A stretch of 64,000 bases of DNA from Basidiobolus meristosporus CBS 931.73 (GCA_002104905.1 MCFE01000036.1:141584-205583), one strand, 5' to 3'; shown: positions 10,618-22,749, counted from the first letter of the stretch. The notes: generated from the letters alone by a model not told the origin. Made by a program: numbers and translations.

Positions 10618-11021
10618 TCAATACTCCTCGTCCTCGTCTTCGTCATAGCGCTTACGAGGCCGGCGGTCAACGGGCGAGCCGGAGGCCTCACGTTCGTTGG
10701 TCTCTTGGTTAATCTTGTCACAAGCGTCAATCCACTCGCTGTAAACGTCAATGGGCTCACTCAGGTAGTTGATCATGCACTGGAAGCTTGCCGAGCAGAT
10801 ACGGCAGCTAAGGTGGCCTATCTTACTATCCTTCTCACTACATGGAAACAATATGGAGGCTTGGTCAACGAAAAGGTGGAAACTTGTATATAGTGGGTGG
10901 GCTTCTCTTACAGTCGACAGGATATAGACTTCTCGTGGTTGCAAAACAGGCAGTTGAACGTGGTGTCCAGTACGACTTTTCTCTTCGCCGGGGCTTTACT
11001 GCTGGATTTACGCTTCCCCAT
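10618..11021 (-). CDS. ELF1: Transcription elongation factor Elf1
   Basis: Small zinc-ribbon protein that travels with RNA polymerase II and helps it pass nucleosomes. Two exons (11021-10912 and 10837-10618) join to 109 aa. The N-terminus [11 protein letters not shown] is basic. The first CxxC knuckle (CLFC) is in exon 1 and the second (CRIC) in exon 2. The family segment [15 protein letters not shown] follows, then an acidic tail ending DEDEDEEY. The 74-nt intron (GTAAGA...GTAG) splits the zinc ribbon. Length fits Elf1/ELOF1, with a fungal-type acidic tail. It is transcribed divergently from TDP1 across 258 bases. Confidence 0.94.
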
Positions 11022-11279
11022 TTCCTATTGAATGTAAGTCACAACGGGCTAGACTAACCACCGGTGGACTAAAACCCAATCGGCCACCCCCTGTCTTTTT
11101 ATACGCCTGGCCTGCATTGTCAAAGGCATATTCTTCAAAAGTAGGTTATTTGTTGTATTTAATGGGCCCGAGCCACGTGACAGGGAGGGAAAATCCTGCC
11201 CCCCTCCCCACTTATTCGTTGGATCAATGAAAGATCGAATGGCAGCTTGATTCAGCCCCGTCTACCTGACCGAAACTCG
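11022..11279. promoter_or_regulatory. Shared divergent promoter region ELF1/TDP1
   Basis: 258 bases separate the two start codons, so both promoters must lie here or overlap. No TATA box is evident. Confidence 0.5.
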
Positions 11280-13777
11280 ATGAATAATAGAAAGCAGACA
11301 AGACGTCTGGATCCAGTGAAGGAAAACCAGATCAGAGAGGACGAGCTCCTCGCGCTGGAGTTGCAGGTTTGAGGTGGATCAACCACCGAGCTTTAGTTGA
11401 AAACCGGGGAAGTGGACTCAGACGTAACCGCAAGTTTTCTCCCCACCTCACTGTAGAAACAATTCGATCTCGAAGAGCGTGAATATTTGGCGAGAACCGG
11501 AGGCCCAACCATTCCCCCCTCCGTCTATTCTGAAAAAAACTCCCCCTCGACCTCACGAGCCCCTCTCGGCTCAGAGGCCAACTCCTCCACCTTATTTAGT
11601 CTTCTCCAGGTCCAGGATGCACCTGCTGAACAAAATAGAGGGCGGATTAGTTTAGAGCAGTTACTGCAGGTGTTTGGTTGTTTTTGAGCTGGTATTAACT
11701 CCAAACTTCAAGAGGCTAACTCTGTTGTTTCAAAGGGAGGTTTGAAGGCCAGTGTGCAGTTTAATTACCTGGTAGACGTTGACTGGTTCATGTCAAAACT
11801 ACCGGCAAACAACCGGGAGATCCCAATTCTTTTTGTCCACGGGATGTCGGGAGCCAATTCAGGCGTTTTAATGGTAGTTGGCTTGTTACGAAAGTTTGGC
11901 CGGGCGGTTTTTCTAAGCGAAGGGTTCCCTAATCTGATTATTTCGCACCCGCTTAGGAACAAGTGCGGCGTTATAGCAACCTCAAAACACACCTACCTCA
12001 ATTGCCACCCTATGGAACCCACCACAGTAAGGTTGTGAACAACCCTTGATTTCTCTGGAAACCAGCTACTCAACCAGAGCCCAGGTCATGATCCTGTTTT
12101 ATGAGGAGCATGTGAGAATCGTGATCCACACCGCGAACTTGGTTCCTCAGGATTGGAGGTAGGTGGATTCCCGCTAGGAGGAGTTGATTCGAGTGATTGA
12201 TCTTGCTCGCCTTCGCTTTAGAAACAAAACCCAGGCGGCCTACGTGAGGTAAACGAACCGAAGCATCATACAAACTTGGCCGGACCCACCATAACCTCTC
12301 AACTAGCCCGCTGCTACAGAAGAAAACGGACATCGGACGATCCACCGTGTTCGAGCGAGATTTTTTGAGCTATCTGGCTGCTTATGGGAATATCCTGAAC
12401 AGCACTCGCGACAAACTCTCGAAATACGACTTTTCCCCGTGCAAGGTTAGCAACTCCGGAGTGCGTCAGGCGGACGAATGTTCTAATGGTTTGTGGGGGG
12501 CGTTGCTAGGGCACCATCATCGGCTCCGTTCCCGGACGACACGCCGGCACCGAGCTGCATAAATGGGGCCATATGAGGGTCCGAGAAATCTTATCCACGA
12601 TGGCACTGGGAAAGCAATTTCAATCGAGCAGCCTGATACTTCAAGTAGGTCCATTCCGCACCCCACCCCACCATCGGGACAACGCAGGAGTAAGCTGAAC
12701 CCCGACAGTTTTCGAGCATTGGCTCGCTAGGGAAAACGCCAGATTGGCTGACCAAAGAACTCGGCGAGAGCTTCTCCAGATACCAGCCGGATGACCAGCC
12801 TAATCAGAGCAAAAGAAGAAAGATGGAAGAGCGTAGCATCCGAGCTGATCAATTCACCCCGCCGGACATTAAATTGATTTTCCCTACTGTCGAGGAAGTC
12901 AGGAACAGGTAGGGACTGGCGGGACTGGCGGAAGAGGTGGACACTGGCTTACTTCTCCATTCCATAGTTTCGAAGGATATGCCGCTGGAGGGTCCATTCC
13001 TTATGACCTCAAGAATTTCCTGAACCAGCAGCACTATTTGCAGAAGCACATGTGCCATTGGAAGGCTAACGACCAAGGCTTGAACCGGGCAATGCCACAT
13101 ATCAAGGTGGGTAGTCCTTGACCAGCCTCTCTGACGAATCGGAATCCCACATCTCCCAATCCTTTAGACGTATGCTCGAGTCACGGACAGCGGAGAGGAG
13201 CTTGCGTGGTGTATGGTCACCTCCTCAAATCTTTCGAAAGCGGCTTGGTAGTTGACGTGGCCTGATATCACAATGGCATTGCTTCCTAATCCCGATCCAT
13301 CCACTTCCAGGGGAGCCCTCGAAAAGAAATCCACGGCCAACCCTCAGCTCCACATTCGCTCTTTCGAGCTGGGAGTGCTGTTTTCCCCGCAGAGTGTTGA
13401 GGTTTCTAGCCACCCCAAATGAATCAGTACGGCATAGGTTCTTACGTTCCATTCTAGCCCGAGAGTGGTGCCGAGATCTGCTTAACCCCCAAAAAGCGCC
13501 TCATGGACAAAGCCTCGGGAATCCAGCGATACTGGTGTCCTTTGCCGTACGATTTGCCGCCTTCGCCATACAGCACATCAGGTATGTTCGGCCACCTTGC
13601 ACCAAGCTACGGAAACCATGCTCACACGGTTTACATGGGGATCATCAACACAGATAAGCCTTGGGTACGTGAGTTCATAGCAGCAGCACACATGGCGCAT
13701 TAGCTAATCATGCCTTGTAGGTGTGGAACGACAAATATCCAGAAAGCGATTTATTTGGACGAACCTGGCCGCATTAG
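11280..13777 (+). CDS. TDP1: Tyrosyl-DNA phosphodiesterase 1
   Basis: Nuclear DNA-repair enzyme that removes tyrosyl peptides of stalled topoisomerase I from DNA 3' ends. Fifteen exons give 529 aa: 11280-11366, 11457-11669, 11736-11873, 11957-12031, 12085-12158, 12222-12248, 12307-12445, 12510-12644, 12709-12908, 12968-13106, 13168-13247, 13311-13401, 13458-13581, 13654-13664, 13721-13777. All junctions keep frame with GT-AG borders. The first HKD motif is in PPYGTHHSK (exon 4) followed by VIHTANLV. The second is PHIKTY (exons 10-11), followed by the conserved VTSSNLSKAAWG segment that crosses an intron. FSYLAAYGN-type and PYDLPP segments also match the family. Exon 14 is only 11 nt. Intron 12 (56 nt) removes an otherwise in-frame stop. 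Confidence 0.94.
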
Positions 13778-14306
13778 TATCTATCTCGTACAGCAATCCC
13801 GAACAGCAGACAGTACATCTCGCCTAGGATACACGGAAATAAACAGTTGAAATGGGATTTGTTTGGCAATTAGCAGTTGAAATGGGATTTGTTTGGCATC
13901 CAATGCAGATTGTATAAATTGACCAATGTTACAAAAGCCAATGGTATAATCAAACTCATCAATCATCGTACATTGGAGTTGGTCAGGAGAACAGTTATGC
14001 CAGTGAGTTCCCAGGATTCCCAGAATGCCCTCAATTCCCTTAATTCCCTTAATTATGATTGAACAGCAGGGGTATTCACGCCTAAATTCTAGCTTGCGAT
14101 GGCCGCTGGGCGAGATTGGCTAGACGCGACCGATTGTAATCCAGAGTGGTGATAGGAACAATTTATCCTAGGGGTGAGCGCAACCTATACTGCAACTCCT
14201 CCCCCAATGGTTTATTACTCATACCCATATTAATCATCACCGCACCACTCTAAATCCTTCTTTTTCCTTCCTAAGCCGTCCTTCCCCCGTTTACCGTACA
14301 TTCCCG
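13778..14306. other. Intergenic region between TDP1 and RAC
   Basis: No gene recognised. It contains the 25-bp tandem pair at 13844-13898 and a run of ATTCCCTTA-type repeats near 14030-14055. Confidence 0.5.
13844..13898. repeat. 25-bp direct repeat, two identical copies
   Basis: CAGTTGAAATGGGATTTGTT plus TGGCA occurs at 13844-13868 and again at 13874-13898, a 30-base period. This is probably a small tandem duplication. Confidence 0.85.
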
Positions 14307-15097
<791 letters not shown>

Positions 15098-15357
15098 GGC
15101 GCCGCCTGGCCATCTTTGTCCGATCGATCTTCCACATCGCATCCCCCCTTTTTGCTTGGACTTCCACCGCTACTGTTTAAATACTTTCTAATTTATTTCT
15201 TAATTCTCACTGGCAATTCTAATAAACGTCCGTCAACTGGAGACTGCGGGGGTATTCGGGCGCTGGTCCCAACGTATTTATTCCTATCCACATTCAATCA
15301 TGCATTCTAAGCCAACGAAATTTATTAACAGGGCCATTCCGGTCTTGAATTCGAAAA

Positions 15358-15840
15358 CTAGATCAAGGTCTCGTAAGCGATGGGGTAGATGGTGGTGGGA
15401 GCGTTGTCCTTGGTGGAGACGTGGCGAGCGTCACGGGGTTGGGCGGGAAGACGCTTGAGATGAATGGTTTGGCCGGAGGCCTTGGCGTCCTTCTTCTTTT
15501 GGGCGTTTTCCTTGACACGACGCAAGAAATCGTCACGGCACTTGGAGTGCTTGATGTGCTCCACACGGATGTTCACACGCTTCTCCATGTAGCGGTTACC
15601 GACACGCTTGTTCACGATGACTCCGACGGAGGTCTTGGTGACGTTGTAGACGATACCGGTTCTGCCGTGGTAGAACTTGTGGGGCATGCCCTTCTGGATG
15701 GAGGCGTTGGCCTTGATGTCGACAATGTCTCCGACCTTGTAGGTCTTCAAGTAGGTGGACAGCTTGACGGGGCCATGTTCACGGAATTTCTGAGAGAACA
15801 GGTGGCGGGTACGAGCACGATAACCGAAGGAGTGGGGCAT
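15358..15840 (-). CDS. RPL21: 60S ribosomal protein eL21
   Basis: Cytosolic large-subunit protein, 160 aa, exactly the family length. Family segments visible are YRARTR near the N-terminus, KVGDIVDIKANASIQKGMP, GRTGIVYNVTKTSVGV, RVEHIKHSKCR and a terminal YETLI. The CDS is intact in one exon. Just upstream of the ATG the minus strand reads CTATTTTAG, and a matching CAG|GTAC donor lies at 15934, so an 88-nt intron (15934-15847) in the 5' leader is likely. Codon use is strongly biased, as expected for a highly expressed gene. It is divergent with uS4. Confidence 0.97.
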   Translation of the reverse strand: MPHSFGYRARTRHLFSQKFREHGPVKLSTYLKTYKVGDIVDIKANASIQKGMPHKFYHGRTGIVYNVTKTSVGVIVNKRVGNRYMEKRVNIRVEHIKHSKCRDDFLRRVKENAQKKKDAKASGQTIHLKRLPAQPRDARHVSTKDNAPTTIYPIAYETLI

Positions 15841-16201
15841 TGTTCACTAAAATAGAGACAAGAACTGGTTGAGTGAATGTGCCACCAAGTCTACACTACG
15901 CTAACTACCCCGCCCAACCACAGCTGATAAGTACCTGACACTGGTTTCTACCTTTAAAGCGCGTGAAGGAGAAAAGGAGGGATCCCGATTTTGCTATGTC
16001 CATAGTTTTGTCGATTCTTTGGGCCGAAAAAAAATTCAAGATCTCACAGGGGTCCTTCCCGCGCAGATGATCCACTGATTATTGGGCAGGACAAGGGTGC
16101 TCCAAGGTTTTTTTTTCAAACAAGTCACCGTCACTTAAAAATGTGGACTTTGGTTTATGATGCCGCCTTTTCCCTTGGTCGGACTTAAGTAACGGCACAT
16201 C
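15841..16201. promoter_or_regulatory. Shared promoter of two divergent ribosomal protein genes
   Basis: 361 bases separate the eL21 and uS4 start codons and also contain the putative eL21 leader intron. Head-to-head placement would favour co-regulation. No specific factor site could be named. Confidence 0.55.
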
Positions 16202-16988
16202 ATGGCTCCCCCAAGAAACTGTATTCAGCATGAACAGGAATAGGATGATTTCAAGCGGTTGCGGTTGGAAATTCCCTTTTATTTTTTTTTTCGTTTTTTC
16301 CTCACAGCGACCTGTTCTTATGAAGAGATACTTAGCATATTCTCTGGGCATGAACGAATAAGACAGTCTAGCTAAACGTTACCGGAAAGTTCCTGCTCGG
16401 TATGAGGCACTGGACTTTACCGAATTGTTCTATTTTCTAGGCTCCAAGACCTACAAGGTTCCCAGACGTCCTTTCGAGAAGGAACGTATTGACCAAGAGT
16501 TGAAGATCATTGGTGAGTACGGTCTCCGTAACAAGCGCGAGATTTGGAGAATCGGATACACCTTGTCCAACATTCGTCGTGCCGCTCGTGAGCTCCTCAC
16601 TTTGGATCCCAAGGACACCCGTCGTCTCTTCGAAGGTAACGCCCTTATCCGTCGTCTCATCCGCATCGGTGTCTTGGACGAGTCCAAGGCCAAGCTCGAT
16701 TACGTCTTGGGTTTGAAGGTCGAAGATTTCTTGGAACGTCGTCTTCAAACCCAAGTCTTCAAGCTTGGTTTGGCCAAATCCATCCACCACGCCCGTGTCC
16801 TCATCAAGCAAAGACACATCCGTGTTGGTAAGCAAGTCGTCGACATTCCCTCCTTCGTTGTCCGTTTGGAATCCCAGAAGCACATCGACTTCGCTTTGAC
16901 CTCTCCTTATGGTGGTGGTCGCCCTGGCCGCGTCAAGAGAAAGAGAATGGCTTCCGCCGGTGGTGACGCCGAGGAAGATGAGGAATAA
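16202..16988 (+). CDS. RPS9: 40S ribosomal protein uS4 (S9)
   Basis: Cytosolic small-subunit protein and early rRNA-binding assembly factor. The first exon (16202-16220) encodes only MAPPRN plus one base. A 220-nt intron ends TTTTCTAG at 16440, and exon 2 (16441-16988) supplies the rest, total 188 aa. Short first exons followed by a long intron are common in fungal ribosomal protein genes. Family segments: [41 protein letters not shown], then the S4 RNA-binding domain with [19 protein letters not shown], and an acidic tail. A start within the long exon was rejected because it would lose the conserved N-terminus. Confidence 0.95.
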
Positions 16989-17448
16989 CTTCAGCAACCT
17001 TCTGTTCTATTTCACGAACCCTCTGTCTCAATAAAAGACATGATGAATTAATCTTTTAATCAACATTCTTGTGGCTGCCTAATTTGTTGACTAAAGTTTG
17101 TTAATCGGCCCATCGTTGCCGGATCATGAGGAATGTTTACATATGCAGCCGCATCCAATGGGCATGATTGCCCTCGGTATCTCATGGAAGAGAATTGCCG
17201 AATCCCATTGATCACCACAGCCATGATTGGGCATGGGAATGCAGAAAGGCTCTTTTTAATTCCCTGGAGCCGATTTGATTAGTCCATAGCACCAGGCAAT
17301 ATATGATAGAAATCTCCTTACACATGCCCATTTTCCCACCGATCGCTCCCCCATTTTTTTCAATTCATAATAAACCTGCATTCAACGGACTGGCATTTCC
17401 CAAAGCTCCCTTCTCTGTCTCCTTTCCTGCCGTCATCAAACTCACAGT
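16989..17448. other. Intergenic region with RPS9 3' end and SPT-subunit promoter
   Basis: AATAAAAG (about 17030) is a likely polyadenylation signal for RPS9. The remainder shows no gene. CCCATGATTGGGCATGGG near 17220-17237 is a short imperfect palindrome. Confidence 0.45.
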
Positions 17449-17649
17449 ATGTCCTCCCTGACCGAAAAGCTCTCCCTGAAGTACTACCAGTACGAACTAG
17501 TCACCGCCCTTTACATGTTGGAGCCATGGGAGAAGGCCTGCTTCAACACTATCGTCGTTTTGGGCTTCTTGCTTACCCTCTACACCACCGTCATCTACGT
17601 TCCTGAGTACGCCTCCTCCGCTCTTACCAAGATCTCCGCATACTATTAA
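17449..17649 (+). CDS. Small subunit of serine palmitoyltransferase (ssSPT-like)
   Basis: 66-aa single-exon protein. Small subunits stimulate the first step of sphingolipid synthesis, serine plus palmitoyl-CoA, in the ER. The segment YYQYELVTALYMLEPWEKA matches the core of metazoan SPTSSA/SPTSSB very closely, and it is followed by one hydrophobic helix (CFNTIVVLGFLLTLYTTVIYV). Length also fits. The similarity is to the animal form rather than to yeast Tsc3. The leader just upstream has TC-rich runs typical of fungal promoters. Confidence 0.85.
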   Translation: MSSLTEKLSLKYYQYELVTALYMLEPWEKACFNTIVVLGFLLTLYTTVIYVPEYASSALTKISAYY

Positions 17650-17922
17650 AAAGTATGTCTGAAGCCGAACAACCGTATAGCAAGCTAGAACCCCGGAAGT
17701 TTACTACGCTAGTTTATTTCATAATACCTTCGTTAATAGAACCTTGACCCGTATCAACCTCTATCTTTATGATATTTGTACTTTAATACTTTCCTTTGTA
17801 GTAAACTAACTCAACTCATAATTAAATATTTGGTGAACCACAGTAGTCAACCGGTTCTTTTCCCCTTTTCTTCTCTAGAGCGGGGGCCATGTTCAAGTCG
17901 AGAGAGTTCCTCGCCAGTCCGT

Positions 17923-20676
17923 TCAGCTCTTCTTGAAGACCGAGCCAAGTAACGTCTTGAACGAGTCGAATTGTCGCGGTTGGATGTATTTAGGCAGGGT
18001 GAAGTAGAACGAGCAACCCTCCTGCGTCTCGGGTCGGACGAAGCGTAGATTCTCCAACATGAAACCTTTCATACATTTAAGGATCAACTCCGCCCTCTTG
18101 ATCACCAGATTCTCCGGGAACAACCCGAGCTCGAGGTTTTCCGTCAGCAATAGCATCGGCAGTTGGAGGGTGTTCACATCGTACCGTTGACATGTCTTGA
18201 GAACGTTTCGAAGCCCGGTGATGAGCGGCGATCGTTGTGTGAGATTGATGTCTTTCGCCTCTGGGAGCTATGAGTTATGGAGATGTAATGGGATGTGGGA
18301 CGAAGGCTTGTTCGCAAGTCACATAAAAAGATACGTTCAGGCCCAACGAACAAATGGAATACCAGATGAATCATGGGAAGGTTGGAATGCCGGGTGATGA
18401 AAAAGTCGCCTGTAGCAAGGTCACAGCGTTAGGACCAATACAGAGAGAGACCGACGTGATGCGTACCTGGCTGTGGCAAGTTGGGCTCCTGGAAGTCCTC
18501 TTCTATCGTTTTCATCTGGCCTTCAACATCCTCGAAATGGAACTCGGTTGTTTGCCGGCATTTGCGGAAAAATGCTGAGATATTATGGGCCCGGTTAGCA
18601 AGGCGTAGGGTTTGAATGGAGCCAGGAAGGTTGGCTACCTTGGTTTGCGGACTTTCCCTTGATGTATTTCGGCCAGTCTTTAAGCTCCAACAGAAGCAGC
18701 GAGGCAGAGAGATTCTCTGAATAGAGCGATGTGGTGGTTTGCGCATGTATCTCTTGGTTATGCTCGGCCTCGGCTCCAGTTTGCATGGTGCTTTCCAAAT
18801 CTGCTACCTGGAGTCTCAAGTTGTATCTGGATTTGACGTGAGTTCCAAGTGAAATGGTCAGATTCTCAACGAGCTCCGTCTCTTTAGTCAACCGACGCCT
18901 AAGAAGTGAAGAGAATGTAAGCACACCTTCGCCACAAACAGTCACACATGTAAAGCAGCCAACTCTGAGTCGTTTTCATCGAATTTAAGGTTCTCCATCG
19001 CTTTCCCCAGCCAGCCGCCCAGTTTCCGCATGGATGGATTGGAGTTGGATGACAGCTGGGCCTGACGCTGGTTTAAAAATGACATCGGGGACCAGGATTT
19101 GGTTTGTTTCGAGAACGACTCGTTGCTGTTCACTCGACCGAAAAGCTTTTTACGGGACGGGTCAGCGCCACGATAGGAAGAGTCGTGCTCTTGCTTCCTG
19201 CTTTGAATCAGTTTCTTTTCGTGAAGTTTCACTTCGATGGCTTGGGGGTTTTCCAGCAGCAGCATGACTGCTTGTTCCTGTTGTGTTGATGCAGCTAAGG
19301 TCAGATCAATGGTCAGCAGCAGTAACTTCACAGTTGAACGTACAGTGTTTCTATTGGTGATTTCTAAGGCGCATGCCGCTTGGTCTCGACTGAAGCCCAT
19401 TTCCTGAAGTTCCGCAATCGTTCTGTCAAGGGCAGGGTCTTCTGGCTATAGTTCAGGGTTAGTCAACGTGCCAGAGTCTTATACGAGTGGGCTTTACAAA
19501 CCGGTGGGGCGTTTGTGGTTTCGGCGGTTGGCATGAGGCTAGCTAGCTCCTGTGTTGGATGAGGGTATCTCTCGGTAAATTCCAGAAACGTGGCGTCCAA
19601 AATAGACTTGTCCACATGATCCTCTGCTCTCAATTGATGGTTTTCATACTCGGCCAGCTTTTCTTGGTGCTTGCTGTAGAGGATACGTACGAAATTGGTG
19701 AATTCCTGGCGCTGGCTGGCCTTGGTCTCCTCTAGTGTGCTGCCCCAGGTAGCCTGGGCCACCTCCATTTCCTACAGAAATAAAATGAGCATTATCTCTG
19801 TGTAAACGCGCGAGCTTGACTAGCCTACCTCGACATGTCTTGACACTAGGTTGGTGAAGTCCTGCTCGTAGTTACCGCGTTCCACTGCTCGTTCCATCCG
19901 TATTGCATGTCTGTCAACAACAGACACATGTTTAATGAGGGGCCACTTGTCAATAAATCGAGTATGTGTCTACCTGTCTTGGATTTCCGTTAGATTTCTT
20001 TCCATCTGTTTGTGTATATCCCGCATCTTCTTTGCATACTTCTTTTCCAATTCCAATAAATACGAATACACAGTAGAGAACGGGGAGAGCACCAAGGCCT
20101 GATACGCTTTCGGAAAACTATCCTGGATGATCACATATCAATGCACATTAACGATTCCCATGATCGTCACAAGTACAAGGGCATGAAAATGGCGTGTACC
20201 TCCTCATGTTGCTTGGCAAAATTCGAGGTAAACTCTTCGTAGGAGAGCGTTAGCGCTTCAGAGGTTGCTTCAGACTCTAATTGTGACACGTCGAAAACCA
20301 GTAAGTATGCATTCGAGGGAAAGAATAGTACTGGTTGCAGACGGACGAAATCTCAGCCCGAACCTCCCTTGAAATACCTACCAGCCTTGGTTAGCCCTTC
20401 GAGATGAGCGTCCATTTTTAATTGGAGTAATGATAGGACCGTTGATAGTATGTGATGCTCAAGATAAACCGGTAATTTATGCTCCCTCATGAATCTCCTC
20501 ACTACATCTAGGAAAAGCTGTCCCTTTAACATATGCAGAGTACATTTGGTGGGCACATTTTCTAGGCTGGTTCTCTCGTCGGATTCTTCGCTGGTATTCT
20601 GGACGGATTGAGGTAATGTGAACGTGAGTGTGGCGGTTAGATCGCAAGGAGCCTTTATTAGTGACGAGCTCCACAT
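17923..20676 (-). CDS. C12orf4/FERRY3-like protein (DUF2362)
   Basis: Eleven exons give 693 aa: 20676-20382, 20276-20200, 20122-19974, 19910-19829, 19771-19502, 19445-19344, 19277-18946, 18898-18639, 18574-18467, 18409-18348, 18267-17923. The N-terminal segment has REHKLPVYLEHHI. The middle is rich in Glu/Lys/Gln and probably coiled. A UBA-like segment (EMGFSRDQAACALEITNRNT, continuing AVMLLLEN) spans exons 6-7. The C-terminal half has GDFFITRHSNL, MIHLVFHLFV, KRAELILKCMKGFMLE and a final PKYIQPRQFDSF segment, which I recognise as the C12orf4 family. In mammals this protein is subunit 3 of the early-endosomal FERRY complex that binds mRNA. Fungal function is unknown. Identification rests on remembered family motifs. 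Confidence 0.78.
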
Positions 20677-20907
20677 TACAATATCCTACTGACTAGAGAA
20701 GTAAAAGATGTATGAATGGAAGGTTGGTGGTGGTGGAATAGTGATGATGGATCCAAATGAGGATGCACTCCGATTTTGGTAAAATTGTTTGTATAAATGC
20801 ACCAATATCGATCCAAGTACCCCAGGATCTCAACTACCAGATGTTTATTATTCGGTTTGGTATATGGAGGTGGTAGGTGAACGGTGTACGGTGGGTGAGA
20901 GCGCCAT

Positions 20908-22431
20908 CTATACTGGCTTCTCGTCTGGTTTGATACCAAAGTGCTTCACCTGTTTGACGTGCTTCAGAACGAAGCTGACCGGAGAGTCGGTAGATTCCTT
21001 CAGGTGTTGGTAAAGCTGCAGAGGCTTTTCCTCTGGGGTCAAGGCTCTCTCTGTGAGAAATCTTTAGCACATGCGCCAACAAACCATCAAGTGAAACAAT
21101 TACCGGAATTCCCAAAGCAAACAACCAGGCAGTAATTCTTCCACTCATCGTGGATCTTGTATTTCTTCAGTGCGCCAGCAATCACCTTCCGGCATGGATC
21201 GTCTAGTGAAATCCTGAAGCTCTTGTAGGCTTCATTTGCACGGTCCAGCATTTTGTCGCTGTAAACTCGAATCGCCCCCTCACCTGCGCTCTCCGTGTTG
21301 TGTGGGCTGTGCCCGGAGGGGTACATATTGTGCTAAGATTGGGTCAGTCAGTGCATTGAGGTCTGGGAAATAGATTCACTCACCACCGATCCGTTATCGC
21401 TGAGTGATGGTCGAGATTGGGTGTGTCCGAGGTGACTCCCAGAACAATGGCTCTCACAGGGTGAAGACGGGGAGGGTGGAGTGTGAGATGAGTCTACATA
21501 GGCTCGCTGAGTACAATGCTTGGAGCCAGGGGAAATGCTCGTATTGTTCTTGTGATTCGAACCACCTAGGAATTTGGTGATGATCGGTGCCGGCCGTCTT
21601 TGTGACGTATTTTCCTCCTAGTATATCAAATGTTAGAGCTGGTTCGAACCTGACAACAGTTCCAAGCAACCTTCTCTGGTTGGACCAGCTTCCACACTGG
21701 CCTTAGCTCCTCCCTTAACGTGGACAGATCGCTAGTTAGCCGACCGATTTCCTGCTGTAAGCTTTGTATTAACAAGTCTATGCAACTGGGTTACTAAAGC
21801 GGAATTATACAATGGTAGCAAAACTCTCCCTACCCCGGTCTTTGAGTGCGGCGTGGAATTTTCGATATTCCTCCGAATAGTTGCCTCCCTCATCGTCCTG
21901 GTGTCGGAGTAAGAGAATGGATTTAGCGAAATTAGCCGCATTCTATGGGTGTTCGTTGACGCGTTGGTCCGCAAAATATCACTCTTGTCCCTACCAGGTC
22001 ATGTTCTACAGCTTGGTTTTCAACGAACGATAAGGAGAAAAAAGGGAATTAGATTCTACGAATCGACACCATAGAAGCTCGTCTAGACAGCTTACAAGGG
22101 GGTATGTAATCATCCGGCTCTATAGGGATTTGGTGCTCCGTCTTCAGGTGATAAATAGCTTTCAGCAATTGTAGTCGCTTCCCTACGGAACGTATAGAGA
22201 GTTCCTTCAATGCATCGTGGTCAAGATGTAAAAGAACAGAGCCGGTGATCAGATTATCTGAGGGTATTCAGAAGCACGAGAAGTAAGTCTGGTATGTACA
22301 GAGGGAAACGCAATAGGAGCAAGCTAATCGGAGAAATGATTACCTCGAAAGGGGCTCTCGTATGCTTCGTAACCCATTGTTCTCAACCATTCACATACTT
22401 CCTGGACTCCCCAGTTGGTCACATGATCCAT
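20908..22431 (-). CDS. Ste50-like SAM-RA adaptor protein
   Basis: Eight exons (22431-22344, 22257-22096, 22011-21995, 21942-21834, 21777-21650, 21617-21384, 21332-21104, 21050-20908) give 369 aa. Residues about 5-80 form a SAM domain (WGVQEVCEWLRTMGYEAY ... LITGSVLLHLDHDALKELSI). A coiled-coil segment follows, with LTSDLSTLREELRPVWKLV, which resembles the equivalent Ste50 region. A Ser/Pro-rich linker is next. A C-terminal Ras-association domain starts GAIRVYSDKMLDRANEAYKS and ends SFVLKHVKQVKHFG. Fungal Ste50 proteins couple Ras/Rho GTPases to the MAP3K Ste11 through these two domains. Exon 3 is only 17 nt and is the least certain part. It lies 231 bases upstream of the FERRY3-like gene on the same strand. 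Confidence 0.84.
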
Positions 22432-22749
22432 ACTTGTACTTCCGCCGCTAGCGACCCGGTATTCTATATACTATATTATCTTCGTGCTGTACAAGACCTC
22501 CTCAAGAGAACTACGTAGCCACGATGTTCACCCAAGAGAAGAAGGTTTCAAGTTCGAGAACGCACCCAGTACCAGAGTAAAAATCGACACCCCTCCAACA
22601 CAATAAATTACGATATAATCACGATTTATTCAGGATCGCAGTGGGATCGCAGTGGGATCGCCTCTAGGCAGCAATCACAGAAATACACTCGACCGGCACG
22701 AATGGAAGTTGGATGAATGTATTAAGAAATATTACAATGTCTACATGAA
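22432..22749. other. Tandem intergenic region
   Basis: This lies between the PRP4 3' end and the Ste50-like promoter. GGATCGCAGTGGGATCGCAG near 22634-22656 is a 12-base tandem duplication. No gene. Confidence 0.5.

Noticed and set aside
16437-16997. 186-codon open frame antisense to uS4
   Set aside because: Same cause: shadow of a highly expressed, biased ribosomal protein gene.
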